Below are positions 8,372 through 16,683 of a stretch of DNA of 64,000 nucleotides, in pieces. The notes beneath the pieces are model-generated. The model was not told the origin of the DNA and searched no databases. It saw only the letters and a list, made by a program, of their open reading frames with translations. Position 1 is the first letter of the stretch; every line of letters begins with the position of its first letter. The position numbers and the translations under genes are program-made. Origin of the DNA: Roseibium alexandrii DFL-11 (GTDB taxonomy: Bacteria; Pseudomonadota; Alphaproteobacteria; Rhizobiales; Stappiaceae); NCBI RefSeq assembly GCF_000158095.2, contig NZ_CM011002.1, positions 4,749,703 to 4,813,702 on the forward strand, written 5' to 3'.

Positions 8372-8389
8372 AATAATATCGATTTTTTT
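8372..8389. promoter_or_regulatory. Candidate GntR operator, copy 2
   Basis: AATAATATCGATTTTTTT is the exact reverse complement of 1613-1630. It sits immediately upstream of the GntR start codon, where binding would block expression of the regulator itself. The evidence is repeat identity plus position only. Confidence 0.55.
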
Positions 8390-8642
8390 GCAATAATGCC
8401 AGTTATTTCTTGCGTACTCCTACGTGCTTATACGTAAAATATCAGTCAAATTCCCAAGAGTTCTGCCGCATAAGATGGTTCGGTGCCACAGTCGTAACTG
8501 GAAGCCCGTTCAGGCCGATCAATTAGCCGCGCTGATAAGATCTGCGTTCGATTTAAGTAGCTGAAAGACAATTATAAAACTCAAAGTATCACATTTTTTT
8601 CAAAAACTAGTTCTAAGTGTGATGTTTTGGTGTTACATAAGG

Positions 8643-8658
8643 TTGACCGATCGGTCGG
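8643..8658. promoter_or_regulatory. Candidate PaaR (TetR-type) operator at paaJ promoter
   Basis: The sequence TTGACCGATCGGTCGG contains a perfect 12-bp palindrome, GACCGATCGGTC. A close copy (14 of 16 bases, reverse orientation) lies before paaG at 20061-20077. GACCG-type palindromes are common operators for TetR regulators of paa and acyl-CoA genes. It lies 35 bp upstream of the paaJ start, suitable for repression by the TetR gene in this cluster. Confidence 0.68.
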
Positions 8659-8693
8659 CGAATGCCTGATTGATCGCGAAATGGGAGAGATAA

Positions 8694-9899
8694 ATGCCAA
8701 ACGCCTTCATCTGTGACGCCGTGCGCACACCTATCGGCCGGTATGGCGGAGCCTTGTCTCAGGTACGCGCAGATGATTTGGCAGCCATCCCTCTGCAGGC
8801 GCTGAAGGAACGTAACTCCAAGGTCGATTGGGAGGCTGTTGCCGATGTCATCCTCGGCTGTGCCAATCAGGCTGGCGAAGACAACCGCAATGTTGCCCGT
8901 ATGGCGGTGCTGTTGTCCGGGTTGCCGGTCTCCGTTCCAGGCACAACGGTCAACCGGTTATGTGGGTCAGGGATGGATGCCATCGGCATGGCCGCACGCG
9001 CAATCCGGGCAGGAGATGCCGAGTTAATGCTGGCGGGCGGTGTTGAAAGCATGAGCCGGGCACCGTTTGTTGTTGGCAAAGCGACGACAGCGTTTTCGCG
9101 CAATGCCGAGATGTATGACACCACCATTGGCTGGCGCTTCAAAAACAAGAAACTGGAAAAGGCCTTTGGAACCCATTCGATGCCGGAGACGGCAGACAAT
9201 GTGGCGGAGGACTATAAGATCTCCCGCGAGGATCAGGACAAGTTTGCAGCTGAAAGCCAGCGCCGATGGGCTGCAGCGCAGGAAGCTGGGGTTTTTAACG
9301 ATGAAATCGTTCCGGTTTCGATCCCGCAACGCAAAGGCGATCCGATTGTCGTTGATACGGATGAACATCCGCGTCCGGGCACGGGTGTTGAGGCCTTGGC
9401 AAAACTGCGTGGCGTAAACGGGCCAGATCTGACGGTAACGGCTGGAAATGCGTCCGGGGTCAACGATGGATCTGCTGCAGCGCTGATCGCCTCTGAAGAA
9501 GCGGCGGGTGCGAATGGATTAACGCCCAAGGCGCGAGTTGTTGCCATGGCAGCTGCGGGTGTTCCGCCGCGTGTCATGGGCATTGGCCCGGTGCCGGCGA
9601 CGCAAAAAGTGCTGGGTCTTGCGGGTCTGACGCTTGAGCAGATGGACGTGATTGAACTCAATGAGGCCTTTGCTTCCCAGTCTCTTGCAGTGTTACGGGA
9701 GCTTGGTTTGCCCGACGATGCGCCTCATGTGAATACCAATGGCGGAGCCATTGCCATCGGTCATCCACTGGGTATGAGCGGATCGCGTTTGGTGCTGCAT
9801 GCAGCCAATCAGCTTCAGCGGACCAGCGGACAGTATGCACTTTGCACAATGTGTGTTGGTGTTGGTCAGGGGATCTCACTCGTTCTGGAGCGGGTGTAA
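8694..9899 (+). CDS. paaJ: 3-oxoadipyl-CoA/3-oxo-5,6-didehydrosuberyl-CoA thiolase
   Basis: This is a 401-residue thiolase of the beta-ketoadipyl-CoA type (PaaJ/PcaF). The acyl-accepting Cys90 is in RLCGSGM, and the C-terminal catalytic motifs are NTNGGAIAIGHPLGMSG and CTMCVGVGQG. In phenylacetate catabolism PaaJ acts twice, releasing acetyl-CoA from the C8 and C6 3-oxoacyl-CoA intermediates. It is the first plus-strand gene of the cluster, with a GGGAGAG ribosome site and the palindromic operator just upstream. A role in the protocatechuate branch cannot be excluded, but the neighbours are all paa genes. Confidence 0.9.
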   Translation: MPNAFICDAVRTPIGRYGGALSQVRADDLAAIPLQALKERNSKVDWEAVADVILGCANQAGEDNRNVARMAVLLSGLPVSVPGTTVNRLCGSGMDAIGMAARAIRAGDAELMLAGGVESMSRAPFVVGKATTAFSRNAEMYDTTIGWRFKNKKLEKAFGTHSMPETADNVAEDYKISREDQDKFAAESQRRWAAAQEAGVFNDEIVPVSIPQRKGDPIVVDTDEHPRPGTGVEALAKLRGVNGPDLTVTAGNASGVNDGSAAALIASEEAAGANGLTPKARVVAMAAAGVPPRVMGIGPVPATQKVLGLAGLTLEQMDVIELNEAFASQSLAVLRELGLPDDAPHVNTNGGAIAIGHPLGMSGSRLVLHAANQLQRTSGQYALCTMCVGVGQGISLVLERV

Positions 9900-10014
9900 A
9901 TTGGTTTTGAAGGGCTCGGGATGGCGTCGGCAGCTTTGAAAGCAGCCGGTCGCTTTGAGGAAAGCCTGAACGGAACGCGCTGGATTTAAGTCCGGCACAG
10001 TTGGAGGAAGTGGC

Positions 10015-11013
10015 ATGTACGCACAGCTTGTGAAATCCGATGCATTGAAGTCCCGAGAGGATATGTCGGTCGACGAGCAGGCCTTTCAGGAGCGGATCGA
10101 CAACGGCGAAAAAATCGAGCCGAAAGACTGGATGCCCGAGGGTTACCGCAAGACTTTGATCCGCCAGATCGGTCAGCATGCGCATTCCGAAATTGTTGGT
10201 CAGCTGCCGGAAGGCAACTGGATCTCCCGCGCACCGACCCTTGAGCGCAAGGCCATCCTTCTCGCAAAGGTTCAGGACGAAGCCGGACACGGGCTTTATC
10301 TTTATTCGGCGGCCGAGACACTGGGCGTCAGCCGGGACGAGCTGTTTGAGGCCCTTCATTCCGGCAAGATGAAATACTCGTCGATCTTCAACTACCCAAC
10401 GCTGAACTGGGCCGATATGGGCGCGGTCGGCTGGCTGGTCGATGGCGCGGCCATAATGAACCAGGTGCCGCTGCAGCGGACATCCTTCGGGCCCTATTCC
10501 CGTGCGATGATCCGGATCTGCAAAGAGGAGAGTTTCCACCAGCGTCAGGGCTATTCCATCATGATGAAGATGGCCTTCGGCACGCCGGAGCAGAAGGAAA
10601 TGGCACAGGATGCCCTGAACCGCTTCTGGTATCCATCGCTGATGATGTTCGGTCCGTCCGACAAGGATTCCGTCCATTCCGCCCAATCGATGGCCTGGAA
10701 GATCAAGATCAACACAAACGACGAATTGCGCCAGAAGTTCGTCAACGAGACCGTGCCGCAGGCCGAGTATCTCGGGCTGACCGTTCCAGATGAAACACTC
10801 GCCTGGAACGAGGAAAAGCAGGGCTACGACTTCGCCGAGCCGGATTGGAACGAGTTCTTTGAAGTGATCAAGGGCAATGGTCCGTGCAACCGCGAACGCC
10901 TGGAGGCCCGGGTCAAGGCTTGGGATGACGGCGAGTGGTTCCGCGATGGCTTGAACGCTTATGCCGACAAGGCGGCGGACCGCCGTCAGGCTGCTTCCGT
11001 GGCCGCAGAATAA
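10015..11013 (+). CDS. paaA: Phenylacetyl-CoA epoxidase catalytic subunit PaaA
   Basis: This is a 332-residue ferritin-like diiron protein. Likely metal ligands are Glu59 in HAHSEI, Glu89 and His92 in DEAGH, Asp134 in NWADM, and Glu172 and His175 in EESFH. PaaA with PaaB, PaaC and the reductase PaaE forms the multicomponent enzyme that converts phenylacetyl-CoA to its 1,2-epoxide. A GGAGGAAG ribosome site precedes the ATG. The gene is 115 bp downstream of paaJ and leads a tight paaABCDE block. Confidence 0.96.
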   Translation: MYAQLVKSDALKSREDMSVDEQAFQERIDNGEKIEPKDWMPEGYRKTLIRQIGQHAHSEIVGQLPEGNWISRAPTLERKAILLAKVQDEAGHGLYLYSAAETLGVSRDELFEALHSGKMKYSSIFNYPTLNWADMGAVGWLVDGAAIMNQVPLQRTSFGPYSRAMIRICKEESFHQRQGYSIMMKMAFGTPEQKEMAQDALNRFWYPSLMMFGPSDKDSVHSAQSMAWKIKINTNDELRQKFVNETVPQAEYLGLTVPDETLAWNEEKQGYDFAEPDWNEFFEVIKGNGPCNRERLEARVKAWDDGEWFRDGLNAYADKAADRRQAASVAAE

Positions 11014-11042
11014 CCGACAAGACAATTGAGGGAGAGACAGTC

Positions 11043-11330
11043 ATGAGCAAGAAAGAGTGGCCGCTCTGGGAAGTGTTTATCCGCGGTCAGCATGGCCTGA
11101 ACCACCGTCATGTTGGCAGTCTGCATGCACCGGACGCGGAAATGGCGATCAACCACGCGCGTGATGTCTACACCCGCCGCAAGGAAGGTGTTTCCATCTG
11201 GGTCGTGCCATCGAAGGAGATCACGGCGTCCAGCCCGTCCGAGAAGGGCCCGTTGTTCGACCCGGCCGAAAGCAAGACGTACCGCCACCCAACCTTCTTC
11301 GATATTCCAGAAGAAGTGGGGAAAATGTGA
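11043..11330 (+). CDS. paaB: Phenylacetyl-CoA epoxidase subunit PaaB
   Basis: This 95-residue protein matches the normal PaaB size, with the start WPLWEVFIRGQHGLNHRHVG and the later ARDVYTRRKEGVSIWVV segment. PaaB bridges PaaAC heterodimers in the epoxidase complex. An upstream extension of the frame exists but ATG 11043 follows GGGAGAGACAG and gives the family length. Its stop overlaps the paaC start (TGATG). Confidence 0.95.
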   Translation: MSKKEWPLWEVFIRGQHGLNHRHVGSLHAPDAEMAINHARDVYTRRKEGVSIWVVPSKEITASSPSEKGPLFDPAESKTYRHPTFFDIPEEVGKM

Positions 11331-12148
11331 TGAGCGATCAAACTGTAGCTTCCGGTGCAGCTCACGATTCGTTCGTTTCAGATGCTGCACTGAAACCGGC
11401 CTTCTTTGAATGGCTCTGCCGCATGGGCGACAATGCTTTGGTTCTCGGTCACCGGACGTCCGAATGGTGCGGCCATGGTCCGGTTCTGGAAGAAGACATT
11501 GCCCTTGCCAACACTGCGCTCGATCTGATTGGCCACACGCAGATGTGGCTTGGTCTTGCAGGCGAGGTTGAAGGTGAGGGGCGCGATGCGGATAAGCTCG
11601 CTTACCTGCGCGATGCCTTCAAGTTTCGCAACGTTCTGCTCGTTGAACTTCCAAAAGGCGACATGGCCGTCACGGTGATGCGTGAGTTCCTGTTCGATGC
11701 CTATCATCACCTGCTGCTTTCCTGGCTTGCAGAAAACTCCAAGAGCCCGCGCGTTGCCGAAATTGCCGCCAAAGCTCTGAAAGAAGTGAGCTATCACCTG
11801 GAGCGAGCGTCTGATCTTGTTGTCCGGCTGGGCGACGGGACGTCGGAGAGCCAGCGCAGAATGCAGGACGCCGTGGAACTTTTATGGCCCTACACAGGGG
11901 AAATGTTCGAAGGTGATGCACTGGATGCGGCCGTTGCTGATGCCGGAATTGCGCCGAAACCTGAGGATCTGAAAGCGGGCTGGGAAGCTTCCGTCCGTGA
12001 GATCCTGGATGAGGCGACGCTGAAAGCGCCCGAGGCAGCTGGTTTCGTTCATAAGGGCGGCAAGCAAGGCCGGCACACGGAGCATCTCGGATTCATCCTT
12101 GCGGAGATGCAGTTTCTGCAACGCGCTTACCCGGGCGCGAGTTGGTAG
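11330..12148 (+). CDS. paaC: Phenylacetyl-CoA epoxidase structural subunit PaaC
   Basis: This is a 272-residue ferritin-like partner of PaaA. Typical segments are NALVLGHRTSEWCGHGP, EDIALANTALDLIGH and the late GGKQGRHTEHLGFILAEMQ. PaaC keeps the fold but does not hold the functional diiron site; it stabilises PaaA. The ATG at 11330 overlaps the paaB stop. A GTG three bases earlier is an alternative start. Confidence 0.95.
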   Translation: MSDQTVASGAAHDSFVSDAALKPAFFEWLCRMGDNALVLGHRTSEWCGHGPVLEEDIALANTALDLIGHTQMWLGLAGEVEGEGRDADKLAYLRDAFKFRNVLLVELPKGDMAVTVMREFLFDAYHHLLLSWLAENSKSPRVAEIAAKALKEVSYHLERASDLVVRLGDGTSESQRRMQDAVELLWPYTGEMFEGDALDAAVADAGIAPKPEDLKAGWEASVREILDEATLKAPEAAGFVHKGGKQGRHTEHLGFILAEMQFLQRAYPGASW

Positions 12149-12159
12149 GAAAGTCTGCT

Positions 12160-12681
12160 ATGTCCGCACCCCAAACCACGCCGACTGAGCAGGTCTGGGA
12201 CTGGCTTGCCGAAGTCCCGGATCCGGAGATCCCCGTTGTCTCTGTGACAGAGCTCGGCATCATCCGCGACGTTCAATATGATGGCGATACCCTCGTGGTG
12301 GCTGTTACGCCGACTTATTCGGGATGTCCTGCAACGGCTGTCATCGACCTGATGATCGAGGATAAGCTGCGCGAAAAGGGCATGGAGAATGTGCGTCTGG
12401 AACGCCGCCTCTCACCGCCCTGGACAACTGACTGGGTGACGCCTGAAGCGCGCGAGAAACTGAAACAGTTTGGCATCGCGCCGCCGATCGATGGCACGGC
12501 CGCTGATGGCATGGGCGCAAAAGCGGCCCGCTTGTCCGGCCAGACAAATCTCGTGGTTCCCTGCCCAAGATGCGGCTCCGCTCATACCGAGCGGGTTAGC
12601 CAGTTCGGGTCGACACCTTGCAAGGCCGCATGGCGCTGCAAGGACTGTCTGGAACCGTTCGATTATTTCAAGTGCATTTGA
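12160..12681 (+). CDS. paaD: Phenylacetate-CoA oxygenase maturation protein PaaD
   Basis: This 173-residue protein has an N-terminal MIP18/DUF59 domain (VPDPEIPVVSVTELGII through TYSGCPAT) and a C-terminal cysteine cluster, CPRCGS, CK, RCKDC and a final C. PaaD-type proteins help assemble the iron centres of the epoxidase system, probably the 2Fe-2S cluster of PaaE. The start at 12160 follows GGTAGGAAAG and leaves a 12-bp gap after paaC. Confidence 0.93.
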   Translation: MSAPQTTPTEQVWDWLAEVPDPEIPVVSVTELGIIRDVQYDGDTLVVAVTPTYSGCPATAVIDLMIEDKLREKGMENVRLERRLSPPWTTDWVTPEAREKLKQFGIAPPIDGTAADGMGAKAARLSGQTNLVVPCPRCGSAHTERVSQFGSTPCKAAWRCKDCLEPFDYFKCI

Positions 12682-12704
12682 CACCTAGGAGGAGGGTTTC
12701 GCCT

Positions 12705-13781
12705 ATGGCACGATTTCACGCGCTTCAAGTTACCGATATCCGCCGCGATACCCGCGATGCCGTTGTGGTCACACTGAAGCCAGAGGCCGCGGATAAAGAT
12801 GCCTTTGACTTCATTCAGGGGCAGTACCTGACGTTTCGCCGCGATTTCGACGGCGAGGAGTTGCGCAGATCCTATTCGATTTGCGCGGGCAAGGATGACG
12901 GCTGCCTGAAGGTCGGAATCAAACGGGTCGAGGGCGGTGCGTTTTCGACTTGGGCCAATGAAGAACTAAAAATTGGCGACCGCCTCGATGTCATGCCGCC
13001 AATGGGCCGGTTTTTTACCGAGCTGGAGCCAGAGAAAGTCAAAAGCTATCTCGGCTTTGCCGGCGGGTCAGGCATCACACCGATTCTCTCGATCATCAAG
13101 ACGGTTCTGGCGCGCGAGCCGAAGAGCACATTTACGCTGATTTATGCCAACCGCCAGACCAGCTCAATCATGTTCCGCGAGGAACTGGAAGACCTGAAGA
13201 ACACCTATCTTGGCCGGTTCTCGGTGATCCATATTCTGGAGACGGAAACCCAGGACATTGATCTCTTCACTGGCCGGATCGATGCGGAAAAGATGGACCT
13301 TCTCTTCCGCCTTTGGGTCGACGCCGAGGAGGTCGATACGGCTTTCATCTGCGGTCCGGAGCCGATGATGCTGACCATCGCGGACAGCCTGCGAAAACAC
13401 GGCCTTTCCGACGAACAGATCCGGTTCGAATTGTTTGCCTCCTCTCAGCCCGGCCGGGCAAAGGCGCGCACCATGTCGCAAGCTGCTGCAGCCGGGGCCG
13501 GGACGTGCGAAGTTTCAGTAACACTCGATGGCAGTACCCGGAATTTTCAGATGGAGAAGAACAGTACCTCAGTACTTGAGGCTGCCATCGCGAACTCAAT
13601 GGACGCCCCCTTTTCCTGCAAAGCCGGGGTTTGCTCGACTTGCCGTGCAAAAGTGATTGAAGGGGAGGTGGAGATGGAGGTGAACCATGCCCTTGAGGAC
13701 TATGAAGTCCGCGCCGGTTACGTGCTCTCCTGTCAATGCATCCCGGTCTCGGACAAGGTGGTGATCAGTTATGACGAATGA
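12705..13781 (+). CDS. paaE: Phenylacetyl-CoA epoxidase reductase PaaE
   Basis: This 358-residue protein has a ferredoxin-reductase-like FAD/NADPH module (residues 1 to about 240, with RRSYSICAG and GFAGGSGITPILSI) and a C-terminal plant-type 2Fe-2S domain with CKAGVCSTC and a distal cysteine. PaaE passes electrons from NADPH to the diiron centre of PaaA. It starts after AGGAGGAGGG, 23 bp past paaD. Its end overlaps the next gene by 11 bp. Confidence 0.95.
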   Translation: MARFHALQVTDIRRDTRDAVVVTLKPEAADKDAFDFIQGQYLTFRRDFDGEELRRSYSICAGKDDGCLKVGIKRVEGGAFSTWANEELKIGDRLDVMPPMGRFFTELEPEKVKSYLGFAGGSGITPILSIIKTVLAREPKSTFTLIYANRQTSSIMFREELEDLKNTYLGRFSVIHILETETQDIDLFTGRIDAEKMDLLFRLWVDAEEVDTAFICGPEPMMLTIADSLRKHGLSDEQIRFELFASSQPGRAKARTMSQAAAAGAGTCEVSVTLDGSTRNFQMEKNSTSVLEAAIANSMDAPFSCKAGVCSTCRAKVIEGEVEMEVNHALEDYEVRAGYVLSCQCIPVSDKVVISYDE

Positions 13782-14550
13782 AGCCGTACTGGACAACGAC
13801 ACCATGTCCTTGGCCGACTATCTGGCCCGGGGCGGTAAGCTGACGTCGCCAAATAATGTCCCGCCGCGCTACCGCGCCGAACTCCTGCGTCTGATGTCGT
13901 CCTTCGTTGACAGTGAACTTGCCGGGTCTGCCGGGTTTGCCGACGCCATCAATTGGGCACCTGGCCTGAAAGAACGGATCGCTGCAAGCAGGATCACGCT
14001 GGAAAAGGTCGACCACGCCGAACAGGTGCTGGACCTGATGAGCGACTTTGGAACTGACAAGGCGCTCTATAACAAGGCGCACTCGTGGTCCGCCCGTCAG
14101 TCGCGAGGTGCACAGGTGGATGCTAAACGCCAGGGCGGAGATATGCGTCTGTCGGTGTTTCATTACCCGCTGCAAGGCTGGACAGATGCTGTTGTCATGA
14201 ACTTCCTGATGGGGCTGGCGACCGTCCACCAGCTCAAGGACCTTAGCCAAACCTCTTACCAACCGCTCGGCGAAGTGTTCCGGAAAATTCTGCCGCGGGA
14301 ACAGCGTCATATGGAACTTGGCCTGGAGGGGCTCCAGGTTCTGGCGGCCGGCGAGAGTATGCGCGAAGAAGCGCTGTCGTCTGTTGCCTATTGGTTGCCC
14401 AAGGTTTCTGAAACCTTTGGCCCGGCCAAGTCGGAGCGGTTTGACCGGCTCAAGCAGATGGGCTTGCGCCAGACGGATAACGAAACGCTTCGAGCCGCAT
14501 GGCAAGCCGACGCGGACAAGCGGCTCAATGAACTGAAGCTCACCAAATAA
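13771..14550 (+). CDS. Additional PaaA/PaaC-like ferritin-fold protein
   Basis: This is a 259-residue protein of the phenylacetic acid catabolic (PaaA/PaaC) family, encoded between paaE and paaZ and overlapping paaE by 11 bp. By eye it aligns with PaaA through DSELAG (Glu49), HYPLQGWTDAVVMN (Asp139, matching PaaA Asp134) and EQRH (Glu177, His180, matching PaaA Glu172/His175). The first ExxH of PaaA is not kept in usual form; here the region reads LEKVDHAEQ (Glu78, His82). It could be a second oxygenase-like subunit with an altered iron site, or a structural or protective partner of the epoxidase. It is shorter than PaaA by about 70 residues. Its operon position links it to phenylacetyl-CoA metabolism; the function is not known to me. 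Confidence 0.82.
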   Translation: MTNEAVLDNDTMSLADYLARGGKLTSPNNVPPRYRAELLRLMSSFVDSELAGSAGFADAINWAPGLKERIAASRITLEKVDHAEQVLDLMSDFGTDKALYNKAHSWSARQSRGAQVDAKRQGGDMRLSVFHYPLQGWTDAVVMNFLMGLATVHQLKDLSQTSYQPLGEVFRKILPREQRHMELGLEGLQVLAAGESMREEALSSVAYWLPKVSETFGPAKSERFDRLKQMGLRQTDNETLRAAWQADADKRLNELKLTK

Positions 14551-14572
14551 AATACATAAAGGGAAATCCAGA

Positions 14573-16633
14573 ATGGCCATGGGGACGACGGCGCGCCGTT
14601 TGGAAAGCTATGTGGAAGGTGCCTGGCGCCGCGGGGACGGTGAAGGTCAACCGGTCTTGAATGCCGCTACCGGAACCGTTCACGCGTTGATCGGGACCGA
14701 GGGACTCGATTTCAAAGCTGCGCTTGCGTGGGGGCGGGCCAAGGGTGGGCCGGCGCTGCGAGCCATGACGATCCACGAACGGGCTCTGATGTTGAAAGCG
14801 GTCGGCTTGAAGCTGATGGAACTCAAGGAAGAGTTCTATCTGGAGAACTTTGCGACCGGTGCGACGCGCCGGGACGGCTGGATCGACATTGAAGGCGGGA
14901 TCGGCACAATGCTGACTTTTGCCTCCAAGGCGCGCCGCGAGTTGCCGAACACCAGGGTCCTGACCGAGGGGCCGGTGGAAGTCCTCTCCCGTGATGGATC
15001 CTTTGTGGCCCAGCACATTCTTTCACCTTTCGTCGGCGTTGCCGTGCACATCAATGCCTACAATTTCCCGGTTTGGGGGATGCTGGAAAAGATCGCACCG
15101 TCTCTCATCGCTGGGATGCCGTGCATCGTCAAACCAGCCTCGCAAACCGCTTATCTGACAGAGCTGGTGGTTCGGCGGATGCTGGAAACCGGCCTCTTGC
15201 CGGAAGGCGCGCTGCAGATCGTGACCGGGTCAGCTGGCGATCTTCTCGATCATGTCGATGAACAGGATGTGGTCACCTTCACCGGTTCGGCCTCGACCGG
15301 TCAGAAGTTGAAATCCAGTCCCGCGATCCTCAAGCATTCTGTTCGCTTTACAATGGAAGCCGACAGTCTGAACGCGTCCATTCTGGGTGCGGATGCCGGT
15401 CCTGGCACGGACGAATTCGACCTTTTTGTGCGCGAAGTCGCAAACGAGATGACCGTAAAGGCCGGTCAAAAATGTACGGCCATCCGCCGGATTATCGTGC
15501 CGAAAACACACGAGCAGGCGGCGGTCGAAGCAATTGCTGCCCGGCTTTCCAAGACGAAAATCGGTTTGCCGGATGATGAGGCCGTGCGCATGGGCGCAAT
15601 CGTTTCCTTGAACGACCGCGACGGGGTCAAGGCAAAGGTCGCCGAACTGGCGACGGAAGCGGAGATTGTGTCCGGGTCGTTGGACACTGTTGATCTGGTT
15701 TCCGGAGAGGCAGATCACGGTGCCTTCATGGCGCCGCTGCTGCTCCACTGCGCGAAACCACTTACCGCTGAGGTTGTCCACTCCGTTGAAGCCTTCGGAC
15801 CGGTTGCAACGGTGATGTCCTACGAAGACAATCAGGAAGCCGTTGAGCTGGCCCGCAAGGGCCGAGGCTCGCTTGCATCTTCGTTGTTCTCCAATGATGA
15901 GGCCCTGGTTCATGACGTGGTCACCGGGCTTGCGCCGTTCCACGGCCGTGTATTGATCGGCAATCGCGGATCTGCAAAATCTTCCACAGGGCACGGCTCG
16001 CCATTGGCCCCGCTTGTTCATGGCGGCCCGGGCCGGGCCGGCGGCGGCGAGGAAATGGGTGGCATGCGCGGCGTGAAGCATTTCATGCAACGCTCCGCGG
16101 TCCAGGGCACACCGGAAATGCTGTCTGCGGTGACTGGACAATGGGTGGATGGAGCATCTGTGCGCAGCGACGTCCATCCGTTCCGCAAGTCATTGGCCGA
16201 GCTCCAAATTGGCGATCAGATCGCCACTAAGGCGCGCGAAGTGACGCTGGAAGACGTCGAACATTTCGCCGAGTTCACCGGTGACACCTTCTATGCGCAC
16301 ATGGATAGCGAAGCGGCCAAGGCAAACCCGTTCTTTGAGGACCGGGTGGCCCATGGGTATTTGATAGCGTCCTTCGCTGCAGGTCTGTTTGTGGATCCGG
16401 AACCCGGTCCGGTTCTCGCCAACTATGGCGTCGACAATCTCCGGTTCCTGACGCCGGTTTATTTCGGCGATAGCCTGAAAGTCCGGCTTACATGCAAGGA
16501 AATCAATCCGCGCGAGAACGCCGATCACGGCGAGGTGCGCTGGGACTGCCAGGTGACCAACCAGAAGGACGAAGTCGTCGCGCAATACGACGTCCTGACC
16601 ATGGTCGCCAAGACCTGGCCGCAGGCGGCATAA
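14573..16633 (+). CDS. paaZ: Bifunctional oxepin-CoA hydrolase/semialdehyde dehydrogenase PaaZ
   Basis: This 686-residue fusion has an aldehyde dehydrogenase domain (residues 1 to about 520, with INAYNFPVWG, FTGSASTGQ and the catalytic Cys in GQKCTAIRR) and a MaoC-like hotdog hydratase domain (about 535-686, with FTGDTFYAHMD and RVAHGYLIAS). PaaZ opens the oxepin-CoA ring and oxidises the resulting aldehyde to 3-oxo-5,6-dehydrosuberyl-CoA. It is the last plus-strand gene of the paa block, 22 bp after the extra PaaA-like gene. Confidence 0.95.
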   Translation: MAMGTTARRLESYVEGAWRRGDGEGQPVLNAATGTVHALIGTEGLDFKAALAWGRAKGGPALRAMTIHERALMLKAVGLKLMELKEEFYLENFATGATRRDGWIDIEGGIGTMLTFASKARRELPNTRVLTEGPVEVLSRDGSFVAQHILSPFVGVAVHINAYNFPVWGMLEKIAPSLIAGMPCIVKPASQTAYLTELVVRRMLETGLLPEGALQIVTGSAGDLLDHVDEQDVVTFTGSASTGQKLKSSPAILKHSVRFTMEADSLNASILGADAGPGTDEFDLFVREVANEMTVKAGQKCTAIRRIIVPKTHEQAAVEAIAARLSKTKIGLPDDEAVRMGAIVSLNDRDGVKAKVAELATEAEIVSGSLDTVDLVSGEADHGAFMAPLLLHCAKPLTAEVVHSVEAFGPVATVMSYEDNQEAVELARKGRGSLASSLFSNDEALVHDVVTGLAPFHGRVLIGNRGSAKSSTGHGSPLAPLVHGGPGRAGGGEEMGGMRGVKHFMQRSAVQGTPEMLSAVTGQWVDGASVRSDVHPFRKSLAELQIGDQIATKAREVTLEDVEHFAEFTGDTFYAHMDSEAAKANPFFEDRVAHGYLIASFAAGLFVDPEPGPVLANYGVDNLRFLTPVYFGDSLKVRLTCKEINPRENADHGEVRWDCQVTNQKDEVVAQYDVLTMVAKTWPQAA

Positions 16634-16646
16634 ACACAATGTGGTA

Positions 16647-16678
16647 TTGCCGGTCGGCTGATGAAACGTGACCGGCAA
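16647..16678. terminator. Stem-loop between convergent paaZ and paaR
   Basis: A 9-bp perfect stem, TTGCCGGTC at 16647-16655 and GACCGGCAA at 16670-16678, has a 14-base loop. There is no clear T run on either side, so it may be a weak or Rho-assisted terminator, or an mRNA 3' end stabiliser. Confidence 0.5.
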
Positions 16679-16683
16679 GCCAT

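Larger units (their letters stand above)
8366..8693. other. Intergenic promoter region between gntR and paaJ
   Basis: I find no gene in this 328-bp stretch. It holds the GntR operator copy at 8372-8389, a small inverted repeat TACGT/ACGTA around 8420-8435, an AT-rich zone around 8570-8640 likely to contain the paa promoter, and the palindromic paa operator at 8643-8658. Confidence 0.6.

Noticed and set aside
9658..11025. A 455-codon open frame antisense to paaJ/paaA
   Set aside because: It lies opposite clear paa genes, its product has no recognisable motif, and such frames are common in GC-rich DNA.
15230..16177. A 315-codon antisense frame inside paaZ
   Set aside because: No motif, no ribosome site, and fully inside a confident gene.
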